Positions 9,415 to 18,577 of a DNA stretch of 64,000 bases are shown piece after piece. A program made the position numbers and the translations under genes. The stretch's first letter is position 1. The number at the start of each line of letters is the position of its first letter. The notes below the pieces were generated by a model that saw only the letters and a program-made list of their open reading frames with translations, made no database searches and was not told the DNA's origin. The DNA is from Actinomycetaceae bacterium MB13-C1-2 (GTDB lineage Bacteria > Actinomycetota > Actinomycetes > Actinomycetales > Actinomycetaceae). The DNA lies in NCBI GenBank assembly GCA_035621235.1, contig CP141731.1, forward strand, positions 2,418,001-2,482,000. The letters are read 5' to 3'.

Positions 9415-10500
9415 ATGGCGAAGAAGTGGGAGGAAGCACGAGTAGCGCGTGAGGCGAAGCTCGACGGTTTGCAGGAGCGGTTGGTCGGCGCGGTTGATGG
9501 CCTCGTGACTGGTGAGGATTGGCAGCGCGCGATGACTTTCACGGCGAGGTTTCGGTCGCGGTCGTTCAACAACACATTGCTGATCTGGTCCCAGCATCTC
9601 GACGCATTCGAGTCCGGTCGCGTATCAGCTGCGGAACCTTCGTATGTGGCGGGGTTCCGGCAGTGGCAAACGTTGGGTCGTCAGGTAGATAAGGGTCAGT
9701 CGGGGTACATGATCTTCGCCCCGGTCACTGCCCGGTTTGCTTCGGCAACTCCTGCTGATGCGGCGTCGTGGCGCAGACTGGAACGCGGCGAGAAACCGCG
9801 CGCGGGTGAGGTCGCCCGGTCGAAGATCGTTGGGGTGAAACCCGCTTATGTGTGGGATGTTTCGCAGACCTCGGGTGAGCCGATTCCCGAACGCCCGATG
9901 GCGGTGCTGTTGGAAGGTCAAGCCCCCGGTGGGCTCTGGGAGGGCCTTGCCGCACAGATTGAGGCGCGCGGGTTCACGGTGCTGCGGGTGCCGCATGAGG
10001 GCATGATCCACGGCGCGAACGGGGTCACCGACTACGGTGCGAACACGGTCAAGGTGCGGGACAACATGTCACCAGCGGCGCAGGTGAAGACGCTCACGCA
10101 TGAGCTGGCACATGTGATGCTCCACGGACCGAATAATCCTGATGCATCAGGGCATCGCGGGGTTGGTGAGGTGGAGGCCGAATCGGTTGCCCTCATGGTG
10201 GGTGCTGCGCATGGAATGGACACCGCCGGTTACACGATCCCGTACGTCACCGGTTGGGCCAGCACCGTGAAGGACTCATCCCCGGTCGAAGTTGTACAGG
10301 CTGCCGGTGAACGGGTGCGGAAGGCCGCGACCGAGATCCTCGATCAGCTCGACACCTCACAGGTCGGGGCTGGTGACCCGCCCGGCCTGGTGCGGGATAC
10401 ATCGCGACGCGAAGCGCGTCAGCGATTGGCACCTCAACCGTTGCCTGAGCCGTCACCGTCCTTGGCTATAGGTAGACGTGAACCGGTGAGGGGGCTGTGA
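9415..10500 (+). CDS. ardC: ArdC-like antirestriction protein (zincin metalloprotease domain)
   Basis: 361 residues. The N-terminal part (about 1-120, with FRSRSFNNTLLIW and GRQVDKGQSGYMI) matches the single-stranded DNA-binding domain of ArdC/TraC1-type antirestriction proteins. The C-terminal part is a zincin with HELAH at residues 229-233 and a downstream GEVEAESVA glutamate. ArdC proteins protect incoming DNA from host restriction after conjugation. I chose the ATG at 9415 because GGAGAGG lies upstream and the second copy (23348-24445) starts at the equivalent residue. The next gene begins 2 bp after the stop, so they form an operon. Confidence 0.88.
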   Translation: MAKKWEEARVAREAKLDGLQERLVGAVDGLVTGEDWQRAMTFTARFRSRSFNNTLLIWSQHLDAFESGRVSAAEPSYVAGFRQWQTLGRQVDKGQSGYMIFAPVTARFASATPADAASWRRLERGEKPRAGEVARSKIVGVKPAYVWDVSQTSGEPIPERPMAVLLEGQAPGGLWEGLAAQIEARGFTVLRVPHEGMIHGANGVTDYGANTVKVRDNMSPAAQVKTLTHELAHVMLHGPNNPDASGHRGVGEVEAESVALMVGAAHGMDTAGYTIPYVTGWASTVKDSSPVEVVQAAGERVRKAATEILDQLDTSQVGAGDPPGLVRDTSRREARQRLAPQPLPEPSPSLAIGRREPVRGL

Positions 10501-10501
10501 C

Positions 10502-11407
10502 ATGGCGACCGTATTCAATGCTCTGGCCCGAATTCAGCACTTGCGGCTGCCGGATGCTGCGCGGTCGCTCGCGTCGGCCGGGGTGCCGGTGTTTCCATGC
10601 GTGCCGGGTGAAAAACGCCCGCTGACCAGGCGTGGCTTCTATGACGCGACCACCGATCTGGACCAGGTATCGGCGTGGTGGGATCGGTGGCCGAGCGCGA
10701 ATCTCACGATTCCCACCGGTCCCGCCTCGGGCATCGAGGTCGTAGACATTGATATCGGTTCAACCGGTTCTGGGTTCCCTGCATTCCAGCGGGCACGCCG
10801 CGAAGGACTCGTGCACGGGTGGGCAGCGTTGGTGCGCACCCCATCGGGTGGGCTGCACCTCTATTTCCCAGCCGGTACCTCTCGGGAACAGCCTTCGTGG
10901 CAGGCATCCAAGGCACAGATCGATTTTCGTGGCACCGGCGGCTACATCCTTGCCCCGCCGTCACAGGTGCGCCAGCCCGATGGGCGCTTGAGGCCGTATG
11001 AGTTGCAAAGCACCGGCCTGGTCGAACCTTCGCCGGTGGATGCGTCTCGCCTGCGAAACTTCCTCGACCCACGCCCCTCACTTACCCACCGAGACCAGAT
11101 GACACCGCGTCGGGGTCTTGATGGGCAGCGCCTCGGACAGTGGGTCGCAGCCCTGGGTGAAGGTGAACGCAACCGCGGTTTGTTCTGGGCAGCATGCCGC
11201 CTCGCCGAGAACAACACTGCCGTTGGTGACACCCTCGCAGTTCTTGGACCTGCGGCGGCACACGCGGGACTGGGAGCACGAGAGATCACCACCACGATCC
11301 GCTCCGCGTACCGCGCCACCGACCCCGCACATCACCGATCAACAAACGATGAACCGGCACCGCGTCGTTCTCCACCGCAACAAGCTGTGGGCCGGGTGAT
11401 TGCATGA
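10502..11407 (+). CDS. bifunctional DNA primase/polymerase (Prim-Pol) N-terminal domain protein
   Basis: 301 residues. The Prim-Pol signature EVVDIDIG near residue 79, the preceding GEKRPLTRRGF and WPSANLTIPTG, and TPSGGLHLYFP are the conserved elements of archaeo-eukaryotic-type primases found on plasmids and ICEs. The C-terminal 100 residues resemble a PriCT-type helical domain (GERNRGLFWAACRLAE). It probably primes synthesis on the transferred strand or replicates the excised circle. It overlaps the next gene by 4 bp. No helicase domain is present. Confidence 0.85.
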   Translation: MATVFNALARIQHLRLPDAARSLASAGVPVFPCVPGEKRPLTRRGFYDATTDLDQVSAWWDRWPSANLTIPTGPASGIEVVDIDIGSTGSGFPAFQRARREGLVHGWAALVRTPSGGLHLYFPAGTSREQPSWQASKAQIDFRGTGGYILAPPSQVRQPDGRLRPYELQSTGLVEPSPVDASRLRNFLDPRPSLTHRDQMTPRRGLDGQRLGQWVAALGEGERNRGLFWAACRLAENNTAVGDTLAVLGPAAAHAGLGAREITTTIRSAYRATDPAHHRSTNDEPAPRRSPPQQAVGRVIA

Positions 11408-12138
11408 CGACCCTGGTATTGCAGCGGCGTGGTGGACGGCTCGCGGTGAGCACCGCCGTGGCAGGAACCGTGTTGATCGCCCTTGGCGCGTTCTGGTTGT
11501 CGTTCACCGCACTGGCAGACCTCGCGCGTAGGTCTGGAATTAGTGAAGATCAGGCGTGGGCGTGGCCGTTGATCGTGGACGGCATAATCGTCGTCGCCAC
11601 CGTCTCCGTCGTTGCTTTGGCTGGCCACCGTGCAGCCTGGTACCCGTGGATGCTACTGGCCGCAGGTGCGCTCGTATCCGTAACCGCGAATGCGCTGCAC
11701 GCAGTCATCGCCGCCGACGCCAACGTACCAGGGCTACTGGCCGCCGCTGTTGCCGCAGTCCCGCCACTGGTGCTCCTTGCGATCACGCATCTGACCGTCA
11801 TCCTCACGCGCCCGATCTCCCCGAACAATTTCCCATCCACCGCCGCGACCACCCTGGAACTCGTCGACGAAGCAGATATTGATGGTGACCAGGAGGATGC
11901 CGCGTGGCTTCCGGTTCCTGACTCTCGAAGCGCTGCGACGCCTCCGTTCAGTGATGAGGCCTCGGCGATCAGCCCCGATCCGGGTGAGCTGGACCGGCGC
12001 ACGGTTGCTGCTGGGCTGCGCGAGCAGGGCTGGTCAAACAAGCGCATCGCCAAACATTTCGGGGTGCACCCCTCGACCGTGGGCCGCTGGCTACCCCAAC
12101 CGATTTCCATCACGAATGAACAGGAGACATCACCATGA
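11404..12138 (+). CDS. DUF2637 membrane protein with C-terminal helix-turn-helix
   Basis: 244 residues. Four hydrophobic segments occupy residues 14-135 (starting VAGTVLIALGAFWLSFTALA), the DUF2637 pattern common on actinobacterial plasmids and ICEs where such proteins are linked to plasmid spread. The C-terminal 50 residues form a helix-turn-helix (LREQGWSNKRIAKHFGVHPS). Translation is coupled to the gene before by a 4-bp overlap and to the gene after by another. Role inferred to be in intramycelial or cell-to-cell spread, or regulation at the membrane. Confidence 0.8.
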   Translation: MTTLVLQRRGGRLAVSTAVAGTVLIALGAFWLSFTALADLARRSGISEDQAWAWPLIVDGIIVVATVSVVALAGHRAAWYPWMLLAAGALVSVTANALHAVIAADANVPGLLAAAVAAVPPLVLLAITHLTVILTRPISPNNFPSTAATTLELVDEADIDGDQEDAAWLPVPDSRSAATPPFSDEASAISPDPGELDRRTVAAGLREQGWSNKRIAKHFGVHPSTVGRWLPQPISITNEQETSP

Positions 12139-12569
12139 ATACCAAGCAACCCCCTCACATCACTTATGAGGCCGAGCCCCCGCAAACCACACCGCGCGCG
12201 ACAGCACCAAGTGCAGCTGGAGGGTCGCCGCACGAGGACGTGTCGGAGCTGGCCCGCCGGACCGACCCCTCCCTGAAGAGCAGAACGGTAACGGCGCGTG
12301 GTGTGGATCGGTTTGATCCGCGCAGCGTCGCCTGGGTGCGCCTGTCCGACGCGTTGTCGGCATCGACTGCGCAGCTGGCGGGACGTGGGATCAGCTTTGA
12401 GGCGGAACTCCACCGCCGGATCAGACGCTTCCCGGTCCAGACCGTCGCAGCGTCACGAACGGCCATCTCGAACCGTGTCAGCAAGCTTCCACCGTCATCG
12501 GCGTTCGGTCGCCCCCGTCCTCACGGAGTATCGGCACCACAGCGTTCGGGTGTGGGGATGGCCCGGTGA
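12135..12569 (+). CDS. hypothetical ICE protein, proline- and arginine-rich
   Basis: 144 residues, beginning at an ATG overlapping the previous stop by 4 bp and preceded by GGAGA. The N-terminal 45 residues are low-complexity and probably disordered; residues 60-110 are basic and helix-prone (RGISFEAELHRRIRRFPVQT). I recognise no family. Its place in a tightly coupled operon between DUF2637 and the next gene suggests a DNA- or membrane-associated accessory function. Confidence 0.6.
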   Translation: MNTKQPPHITYEAEPPQTTPRATAPSAAGGSPHEDVSELARRTDPSLKSRTVTARGVDRFDPRSVAWVRLSDALSASTAQLAGRGISFEAELHRRIRRFPVQTVAASRTAISNRVSKLPPSSAFGRPRPHGVSAPQRSGVGMAR

Positions 12570-12653
12570 TGCGTTATGACGAGCACCGCAATCGTGCTGG
12601 CCCCGGACCAGTGGGAGGTGGTGCGCACCTGTCTGTCAGGAGGTGCCACCATC

Positions 12654-13508
12654 ATGACCACGACCCAAGCGGCACATATCGATTTCACTACCGGAGAAGG
12701 CCTGCGCATCCTTCTCACACGAATCCACGGCGCAGGTAGGGCCGCCTGGCGCAGTGATCGTGACGTTCCTGCGCTTATGGATTACACCGCAACCAAATAC
12801 GCACCGCTGGCGAGGAAGCACGGCCTTGATGCGTGGGAGGCAGCCTCGGCGGCATTCGATGTGATGCGCACCCCCTCGGTGCTGCGGGCTAATGATCCGT
12901 GGGGTGTGGTCACGCGGGCGGTGCAGATCACCTGCATTGCCGAAGCTCGTGCACACGGGATGCTCTGCTCCACGCACCAGGCCCGCCGCCCGCAGTTTTC
13001 GGTGTTTCATGATGCCGAACGATTCAGCGACCGGGAGAACCCCCTTACCGATTATCATCCCGCGTTCCACCACCACGACCACAGCCACGACAGTGGGATC
13101 GGTGATGATGCGGTTTCCTCGGAGAATGAGCAGGTGCTGGCTGCCTCGGCGGTAACTGACACGGTCGCGCTGTTCACCGCGCTTGGCTGGCCCGAACCCA
13201 CCGTCAAAGCCAGCATCGACTACATCTGTGAACGGCTCGCACGCGCCGGAAACCGCGCCACCGCGTTTGAAGCGCTACGCCGCGATAAACACGCTCGTGC
13301 ACTCCTTGATCTTCCCGCCCCGTCCTGGCTCGGACTGCTGCGGACCGTGCTCGGGAACCCCGAACCCGTCTATGTCGGCACCTCCCACGGACGCGGGGTG
13401 TTGCTGCGACTCCTCATCGGTGAACCAGTGCCCGTTCTGCTGCGGGATGACGATCTGGTGCTGACGATCACGGCATCTATCCCGGTCAGGGGTGGTGGTC
13501 GTGAGTGA
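12654..13508 (+). CDS. conserved ICE protein of unknown function
   Basis: About 284 residues. The start chosen is an ATG preceded by GGAGG; the open frame extends to 12576. The body is helix-rich (GLRILLTRIHGAGRAAWRSD near the start; GNRATAFEALRRDKHARALL later), with a histidine-rich loop (HHHDHSHD) near residue 150 that could bind metal. Similar genes occur between Prim-Pol/DUF2637 and ParB-like genes on actinobacterial ICEs, so a replication or partition role is plausible. It overlaps the ParB-like gene by 8 bp. Confidence 0.65.
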   Translation: MTTTQAAHIDFTTGEGLRILLTRIHGAGRAAWRSDRDVPALMDYTATKYAPLARKHGLDAWEAASAAFDVMRTPSVLRANDPWGVVTRAVQITCIAEARAHGMLCSTHQARRPQFSVFHDAERFSDRENPLTDYHPAFHHHDHSHDSGIGDDAVSSENEQVLAASAVTDTVALFTALGWPEPTVKASIDYICERLARAGNRATAFEALRRDKHARALLDLPAPSWLGLLRTVLGNPEPVYVGTSHGRGVLLRLLIGEPVPVLLRDDDLVLTITASIPVRGGGRE

Positions 13509-14598
13509 ACGAAACGGTTTCATCGGACTGGAACGCACCGTCGAATCCATCACCATCGGCACCCGGCACCGCACCGACTACGGAGATCTGACGCAACTGA
13601 TCGCATCCATCCAGCGTGACGGGCTCTTACAGCCGGTGACGATCACCCCCGACGGGGTGCTCGTGTGCGGGGCGCGGCGGCTCGCGGCGATCAAACAGTT
13701 GGGGTGGCGGACCGTAAACGTGTGGGTGCGATCGGGGATCACCGACCGGCTCGGAGCATTACTTGCCGAGCAGGACGACAACCTGCTCCATAAACCGCTG
13801 ACCCCGACCGAGCAAGCCACCTTGTATCGGGAACTCAAAGAAATCATGGCCGAAGAAGCCGCCCAACGACAGGCAGCGACGCAGTTCGGCACAGACGGGA
13901 AACACCCTGGGCAGGCCGGTACCGGTGAGTCACCGGGACCGTACGGCATGAAGGGTGATGCGCGGGAACAGGCCGCCCGCCTCATCACCGGGACGGACTC
14001 TTCTCAGCGGCTGGAACGCATCGCCCACCTCCAGAACCTCGCCGAAAACCCAGGCCAGAGTGAGGAGGTGCGGCAGCGGGCACGTGCCGAGCTTGCCGCC
14101 ATCGATACTGGCTCCCCGGTCTCCCCAGCATTCCAACGCCTCAATGCCCACACTTCGGTGGCGGAGCTGGAACGGATCGCCAGCGACACCGATGTCGATG
14201 AGATCGTGCGACATCACGCACAGGTTGCCGCCCACAGTCTTCGGGAGACGCCCGCCGATGTGAAGGCCGCCGAGTTGGAACGGCTGGCCGTAGAAGCTTT
14301 GCGCCGGGTGAAAGAACAAACCAAGACACGGAAGCCGAGGCCGCTTCGCCCCGCACCTAAACCTGATGAGGGGCCGGTGCCGCAGTTTCCGGTGCGGGCA
14401 TTCCGGGTCATGTGGAGCGAGATGGCTGACTGGTGGCTGCACTACGACGTCGCCGACATCGCGCACGCCCTCACGGATGAGGAACACGAGGCGTTTCAAG
14501 AAACGATCGACGGCACCGTGAACTTCGCCCGCCAGATCGCGGAACACCGCACCACAGCACGCGTCACTCAGGATGCTGCGGCGAGGGTCATCGCCTAG
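13501..14598 (+). CDS. parB: ParB-like nuclease domain protein
   Basis: About 365 residues. The N-terminal domain has the ParB pattern: RHRTDYGDLTQLIASIQRDG, LLQPVTITPDG, then VCGARRLAAIKQLGW (the GxRRLxA box). A helical middle region has EQDDNLLHKPLTPTEQATLY. The C-terminal 170 residues are charged and helical with no domain I know. It probably binds element DNA for partition or regulation; no ParA is visible in the window. Its stop codon TAG coincides with the left boundary of an IS5-family insertion, but the flank beyond the IS would also give TAG, so the protein may be full length. Confidence 0.8.
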   Translation: MSERNGFIGLERTVESITIGTRHRTDYGDLTQLIASIQRDGLLQPVTITPDGVLVCGARRLAAIKQLGWRTVNVWVRSGITDRLGALLAEQDDNLLHKPLTPTEQATLYRELKEIMAEEAAQRQAATQFGTDGKHPGQAGTGESPGPYGMKGDAREQAARLITGTDSSQRLERIAHLQNLAENPGQSEEVRQRARAELAAIDTGSPVSPAFQRLNAHTSVAELERIASDTDVDEIVRHHAQVAAHSLRETPADVKAAELERLAVEALRRVKEQTKTRKPRPLRPAPKPDEGPVPQFPVRAFRVMWSEMADWWLHYDVADIAHALTDEEHEAFQETIDGTVNFARQIAEHRTTARVTQDAAARVIA

Positions 14599-15005
14599 GG
14601 CGTGTCTGTTAAATGTTTGAGCCAAGCGATCACCCCGTTGAGCACTACCGCGGCCCGGTACACAACCGCGAGCTTGTCATACCGGGTCGCAAGCCCACGC
14701 CACTGCTTCAACCGGCAGTAACCACGCTCGATCACGTTCCTGCCTCGATACTTATCCGCATCAAACTTCAGCGGCCGACCACCCCGTGAACCCCGTCGTT
14801 TCCGATGCCCTTGCTGATCACGAGGCTCAGCAATTACCGCCTCAATGCCACGCTGACGCAGATACGCTCGGTTCCCACGCGACGAGTACGCCTTGTCACC
14901 CAACGCCGCAACTGGACGGGTGCGGCGACCAACCTGCAGCTGTTCCATCAACGGAATGAACAACGGCGCATCACCATCCTGCCCGGCCGTGCAGATCGTC
15001 ACCAA
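14595..15005 (-). CDS. IS5-family transposase, orfB
   Basis: 136 residues from the first in-frame start, but the coding frame extends upstream to the frameshift site and reads GRSRGGLSTKTHQLVDG, the usual DDE core of this family. It contains GDKAYSSRGNRAYLRQRG and ends RGLATRYDKLAVVYRAAVV. Expressed as a fusion with orfA by ribosomal frameshifting. Confidence 0.88.
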   Translation of the reverse strand: MVTICTAGQDGDAPLFIPLMEQLQVGRRTRPVAALGDKAYSSRGNRAYLRQRGIEAVIAEPRDQQGHRKRRGSRGGRPLKFDADKYRGRNVIERGYCRLKQWRGLATRYDKLAVVYRAAVVLNGVIAWLKHLTDTP

Positions 15006-15524
15006 CGGTAAACCATGCTGCCCATCGACGAGCTGATGAGTTTTCGTCGAGAGGCCGCCTCTGGAGCGGCCAATCGCGTGATCAGGCGGCTCGGTCAGCA
15101 GATTCTTGTAATTCGACGAAGCCCTTTTTTAGGCGGGTGACGTTCGTCGCGTGCTGGTGTGCGCGAGCAATCGTGGAGTCCACTGACACATCCCAATCGA
15201 CCATCCCTGCACGGTCGGCATACTCGTGTAGTCGAGCCTGTACATGGTCCCAAGTACCATCCTTCGCCATCCGGTGGTGCCACTGCCACACTGTTTGCCA
15301 TGGCCCGAAGGTTTCGGGCAGATCGCGCCACGCGATTCCGCACCGGTACCGATAGATAATCGCCTCGATCATCAACCGGGCATCAGCGAAGGGGCGGCCC
15401 TTCTTCCCGGTCGGGCCTGGCATCAAATCGGAGATTAGATCCCATTGCTCATCAGATAGAAGCTGGAATCGAGACATGGTTCCACGATCCCAGCTTCCTT
15501 AAGAATCAATTAACAGACACGCCC
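14598..15524 (-). mobile_element. IS5-family (IS427-like) insertion sequence, copy 1
   Basis: A 927-bp element with terminal inverted repeats GGGCGTGTCTGTTAA and a flanking TA (within CTAG) on each side, which fits a 2-bp TA duplication. It carries two overlapping transposase frames on the minus strand. An apparently identical copy in the opposite orientation lies at 35728-36654; together they enclose 20.2 kb. Confidence 0.92.
15082..15477 (-). CDS. IS5-family transposase, orfA
   Basis: 131 residues starting MSRFQLLSDEQWDLISDLMP, the DUF4096-like N-terminal domain of IS427-group transposases, followed by WRDLPETFGPWQTVWQWHHR and the first catalytic region DVSVDSTIARAHQHA. A run of six A (15125-15130 on this strand's complement) just before the end is the likely programmed frameshift site that joins it to orfB. 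Confidence 0.9.
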   Translation of the reverse strand: MSRFQLLSDEQWDLISDLMPGPTGKKGRPFADARLMIEAIIYRYRCGIAWRDLPETFGPWQTVWQWHHRMAKDGTWDHVQARLHEYADRAGMVDWDVSVDSTIARAHQHATNVTRLKKGFVELQESADRAA

Positions 15525-15579
15525 TAGCTGTAGTTGGGCATGACATTGTCGACGCCGACGCGGAGGCGTGAGGCCGGGG

Positions 15580-15905
15580 GCTGGTCGCCGCAGGCAGTGT
15601 AGAGCTGATGTCGGAGTCCAGGTGCTGCCGCCAGGATCGACGGGCGACACGGCACCGCTTTCTGGCACGTTCTCGACTCGTGGCTGCTCTGTCCGGGGGC
15701 GACGGTCGTGGTCGAAGCCACTGCCTGGTCCGGTTCGCTGCGCGTGGTCACCGAGGAGCATCGACTGGGCGTCGCGTCGGTGCGGTGCCCGGTCCGGCGA
15801 CGAGAGTGAACGGCATCGGCCCGCACGAGCCGGTGCGTACCGGCATCCGGCGATTTGTCACGTCCGCGACGGACGTCGAGGAGCTAGTATCTCACCCGGG
15901 GGCGG
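15580..15905 (+). pseudogene. dprA: decayed C-terminal part of a dprA gene
   Basis: Right after IS copy 1 the plus strand encodes, in two alternating frames, ADVGVQVLPPGST, then RHRFLARSRLVAALSG, then VVVEATAWSGSLRVV, then GRRVGAVPGPATRVNGIGPH and VTSATDVEEL. These line up in order with the last 140 residues of the intact DprA at 1223-2290. At least two frameshifts separate them. The N-terminal half of such a gene, cut by IS copy 2, is at 35278-35727 on the same strand. Confidence 0.7.
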
Positions 15906-16139
15906 GCGCACGGCCCTGGCCCCTAAGTTCCACCGTCGTGAAGCACCGGGAACGGTGACGCGTTCCATGTAGACCGTTGAGCCGGTCCGTGAGCATAGCA
16001 TGTTGGACGAATGTGAGGCCCACTTCTTTGCGCGTATCCACTGTCCGGCTCAAAGTTCACGTTGCCGGGAGACCAGCGGTGCTGGCCGGTGCCGTCCATC
16101 GGCCACGCCTCGACGGGCAACCTCGCTGGGCACTCCTTC

Positions 16140-16260
16140 GGCGCGGCCCGGTCGATCTTCTGCGCGGTCGACTCCGTAGTCGTGCCGAGTGGCATTGAGT
16201 CGGTACTGGCGTACCGGTCGCGAAATGAGGGGATGACCTCGCCGGGCCGGACGGACACAA
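16140..16260 (-). pseudogene. remnant of a relaxase C-terminus
   Basis: The minus strand encodes EVIPSFRDRYASTDSMPLG followed by ESTAQKIDRA. This matches the C-terminal region of the intact relaxase (VIAAYRDRHQITSTDPLG, then ERTAQKIDYA). Both the match and the order relative to the dprA remnant (dprA plus strand, relaxase minus strand, facing) mirror the intact locus at 1.2-3.2 kb. The stretch from here to 16480 holds nothing else I recognise. Confidence 0.55.
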
Positions 16261-16481
16261 CAATGAAGAGTCATTGATCGAGCAACGTCCTATGAAGTCA
16301 CGCTCCTGCCCGGTCCGGTCACCCGGAACGAACGTGGCCGCGGAGCGAGTCGACCCGTCGGTGTCAGGACAGCACCGCCAGGAGCGAGTCAGTTAATCGG
16401 AAGGTCAGACCCGCCCCGAGGCCACGACACCATCTTCATTGTTAATCAGACAGTCCCCCACGTAGTGCCTCGTCAGTGGTG

Positions 16482-17159
16482 TCATGTGATGAGTCCGTGT
16501 CGGTAAGCGGTGATGGCGGCGTGGACACGGTTATTGATGCCAAGGGTGTTGAAGAGTTGGGAGATGTACTGTTTGACGGTGCCTTCGGATAGGTGCATGG
16601 CTTTGCCGATCTGGGCGTTGGAGAGCCCCTGGGCGATGTGGGTGAGGAGCTCGATCTGGCGCTCGGTGAGCAGGGTGGTGAGTTCGTCTCGCGCGGTTCG
16701 GGTGCGGTGACCTGCTCGTTGCTCGGCGGCGAGCCAGCGGGCGACTCGGGGGGAGAACGCACCGCCGCCGTGTGCGAGGGCTCTGACGCCGGCAATGAGC
16801 TGCTGGGGTTCGTCGGATTTGAGAAGGAACCCGAGGGCGCCGGCGTTGATCGCATCGGCGATGAGATGATCGTCGGAAAAGGTTGTGAGCATGGCGATCG
16901 GAAGCTCGGGCTGTCGGTGCCGGATCTCGCGGAGGGCCCCGATGCCGTCGAGTCGTGGCATCTGGATATCCAGCAGTGCGACGTCGACGCGGTGTGTTGC
17001 CGCGGCGTTGACGGCCTCGTGGCCGTTGCTGGCGAAGGCGATGATGTCGAGGTCAGTGGCGGAGGCGAGGATCGCGGCAATGCCGGTGCGGACGAGGTGG
17101 TCGTCATCCGCGATCAGGACGCGGATCTGCGGGGTGTCGGTGTGATCGCCCGGGGTCAT
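16482..17159 (-). CDS. NarL/LuxR-family response regulator
   Basis: 225 residues: a receiver domain (acidic DDD at 18-20, phospho-acceptor D64 in ALLDIQMPRLDG, K at about 114 in FLLKSDEP) and a C-terminal LuxR-type helix-turn-helix (LTERQIELLTHIAQGLSNAQ). It overlaps the histidine kinase gene upstream by 4 bp, so the two are translated together. Targets are probably the kinase operon itself and the divergent DedA/phosphatidyltransferase pair. No sign of damage. Confidence 0.92.
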   Translation of the reverse strand: MTPGDHTDTPQIRVLIADDDHLVRTGIAAILASATDLDIIAFASNGHEAVNAAATHRVDVALLDIQMPRLDGIGALREIRHRQPELPIAMLTTFSDDHLIADAINAGALGFLLKSDEPQQLIAGVRALAHGGGAFSPRVARWLAAEQRAGHRTRTARDELTTLLTERQIELLTHIAQGLSNAQIGKAMHLSEGTVKQYISQLFNTLGINNRVHAAITAYRHGLIT

Positions 17160-18577
17160 GGCGCGGGAACCGTTCCGATCCTGCTGACCTGGTCAGAGGC
17201 GAAGCAGACGACGTGGACGTCGACTCGTTCGAAGAAGCTGATTCCCGCCTCATAATAGTGGCAGGCCTCGTCGGGGAGAGGTGGGAACTCATCACGCGGG
17301 GGATCGAGCATCTCGAGGGCAGGGAGGGATCGCTCGACCGTCTCCTGGGTATCCCCGACGGAGATGTCTGCGAGCTGTGCCGTGGTCATCACCGATAGCG
17401 TGTTGGCGAGCACGAAGTAAGCGACCACGATGAACACGATTGCGCCGAGGATGGCTGTGGGCACGGCGATGGCTGCTCGGGTAGCGCGGGATCGAAGGGT
17501 CGCGGCATCGTCCTTGGCGGCGACGATGTCGTTATCGGATGCTGCGCCGTCCGCGGATGGGCGAGCGTGCGCGGGAAGGGTGAGGTTCAGGGCGAACTCG
17601 GTCGGCGTCTGACGGACGGAAAGGGCGCCACCCAGCATCGCCGCGCGGTGCCGCAGGCCGTGCAGCCCGAATCCAGAATCGTGCGGATGGGCGTAGGACG
17701 CTCCCTCGTTGAGAGGATTACGGACAACCGCAGTGACAGTATCGCCCTCGATCTCGACGCGTACGGTGACCGGTTGCCCCGGGGCGTGTTTGGACGCGTT
17801 GGTGAGTCCTTCCTGAACCACCCGGGCGACGGCGTTGAGCGCTGCGTCGCTGAGCCGTTCGCTCAGATTTGCGGCGATGTGCGTGTCCACGTCCATGTCG
17901 GCCTGACGAGCACCGGTCACTGCTTCATCGAGGCTCGGAAGCCTCCACCCGGCCGTCGGGTCTTCAGACTGGCGCAGCAGCCGAACGGCGAGACCGAGCT
18001 GATCCGCCGCGTCCGCTGCGATCGTGCGGATACCGGAGACCTCTGCTCGGTCGGTATCCGAGAGTGTCGGCGTGAGGGAGAGCTGTCCAAGCCGGACGGC
18101 GATGAGCGTCAAAGAGTGGCCGAGGCCGTCGTGCATCTCCGCGGCAAGGGTCATCCGCTCACGTTGCAGGACCTCACGGGTCTGGCTCGCCCGTCGCCTG
18201 GATTCGATCGCGGCCAGTTGCCAGCCCCGCCGGTGAAACTCTCGCCGCTCGGACACCGCGCGCCGCGTGGTCAGCGGCGCGGCAAGCACCAGGGCGGTCA
18301 ACAGACCATATACGAGGCCATCGACAATCTCCTCGACATTCAACTCGGGGAGTCTGACGACGGTAGCCCCGAGCACGGAACCGGCAAGAACCACGCGAAC
18401 CCGCACAGCCGGGGTTGCGAACACGAGGACGATCGCAGCAGCCGCAACAAGGCTCAGCACCAGTACGGCAAGCTCGGACAACCAGCACGTGGACGTGCCG
18501 ACGCCGACCGCGACGACGCACCCCACTATGTTCTGCCGACGGCGCAGTGTCTCGAGATCATCGGAACTACCACTCAT
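17156..18577 (-). CDS. NarL-type sensor histidine kinase with extra C-terminal membrane domain
   Basis: 473 residues. N-terminal hydrophobic segments (about residues 18-120), then a HisKA_3 phosphotransfer region with the H-box LAAEMHDGLGHSLTLIAVRL, and a HATPase_c domain ending GFGLHGLRHRAAMLGG. Unusually, about 100 further residues follow: a membrane helix (AIVFIVVAYFVLANTL) and a domain containing DEACHYYEAG and VDVHVVCFAS, presumably outside the cell with two cysteines. This tail may be the sensor. The divergent neighbours alter membrane lipids, which suggests sensing of envelope stress. Confidence 0.88.
   Translation of the reverse strand: MSGSSDDLETLRRRQNIVGCVVAVGVGTSTCWLSELAVLVLSLVAAAAIVLVFATPAVRVRVVLAGSVLGATVVRLPELNVEEIVDGLVYGLLTALVLAAPLTTRRAVSERREFHRRGWQLAAIESRRRASQTREVLQRERMTLAAEMHDGLGHSLTLIAVRLGQLSLTPTLSDTDRAEVSGIRTIAADAADQLGLAVRLLRQSEDPTAGWRLPSLDEAVTGARQADMDVDTHIAANLSERLSDAALNAVARVVQEGLTNASKHAPGQPVTVRVEIEGDTVTAVVRNPLNEGASYAHPHDSGFGLHGLRHRAAMLGGALSVRQTPTEFALNLTLPAHARPSADGAASDNDIVAAKDDAATLRSRATRAAIAVPTAILGAIVFIVVAYFVLANTLSVMTTAQLADISVGDTQETVERSLPALEMLDPPRDEFPPLPDEACHYYEAGISFFERVDVHVVCFASDQVSRIGTVPAP

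Noticed and set aside
15923-16277. Overlapping frames on both strands taken as separate genes
   Set aside because: Apart from the short relaxase-like piece none has motif, ribosome binding site or plausible composition.
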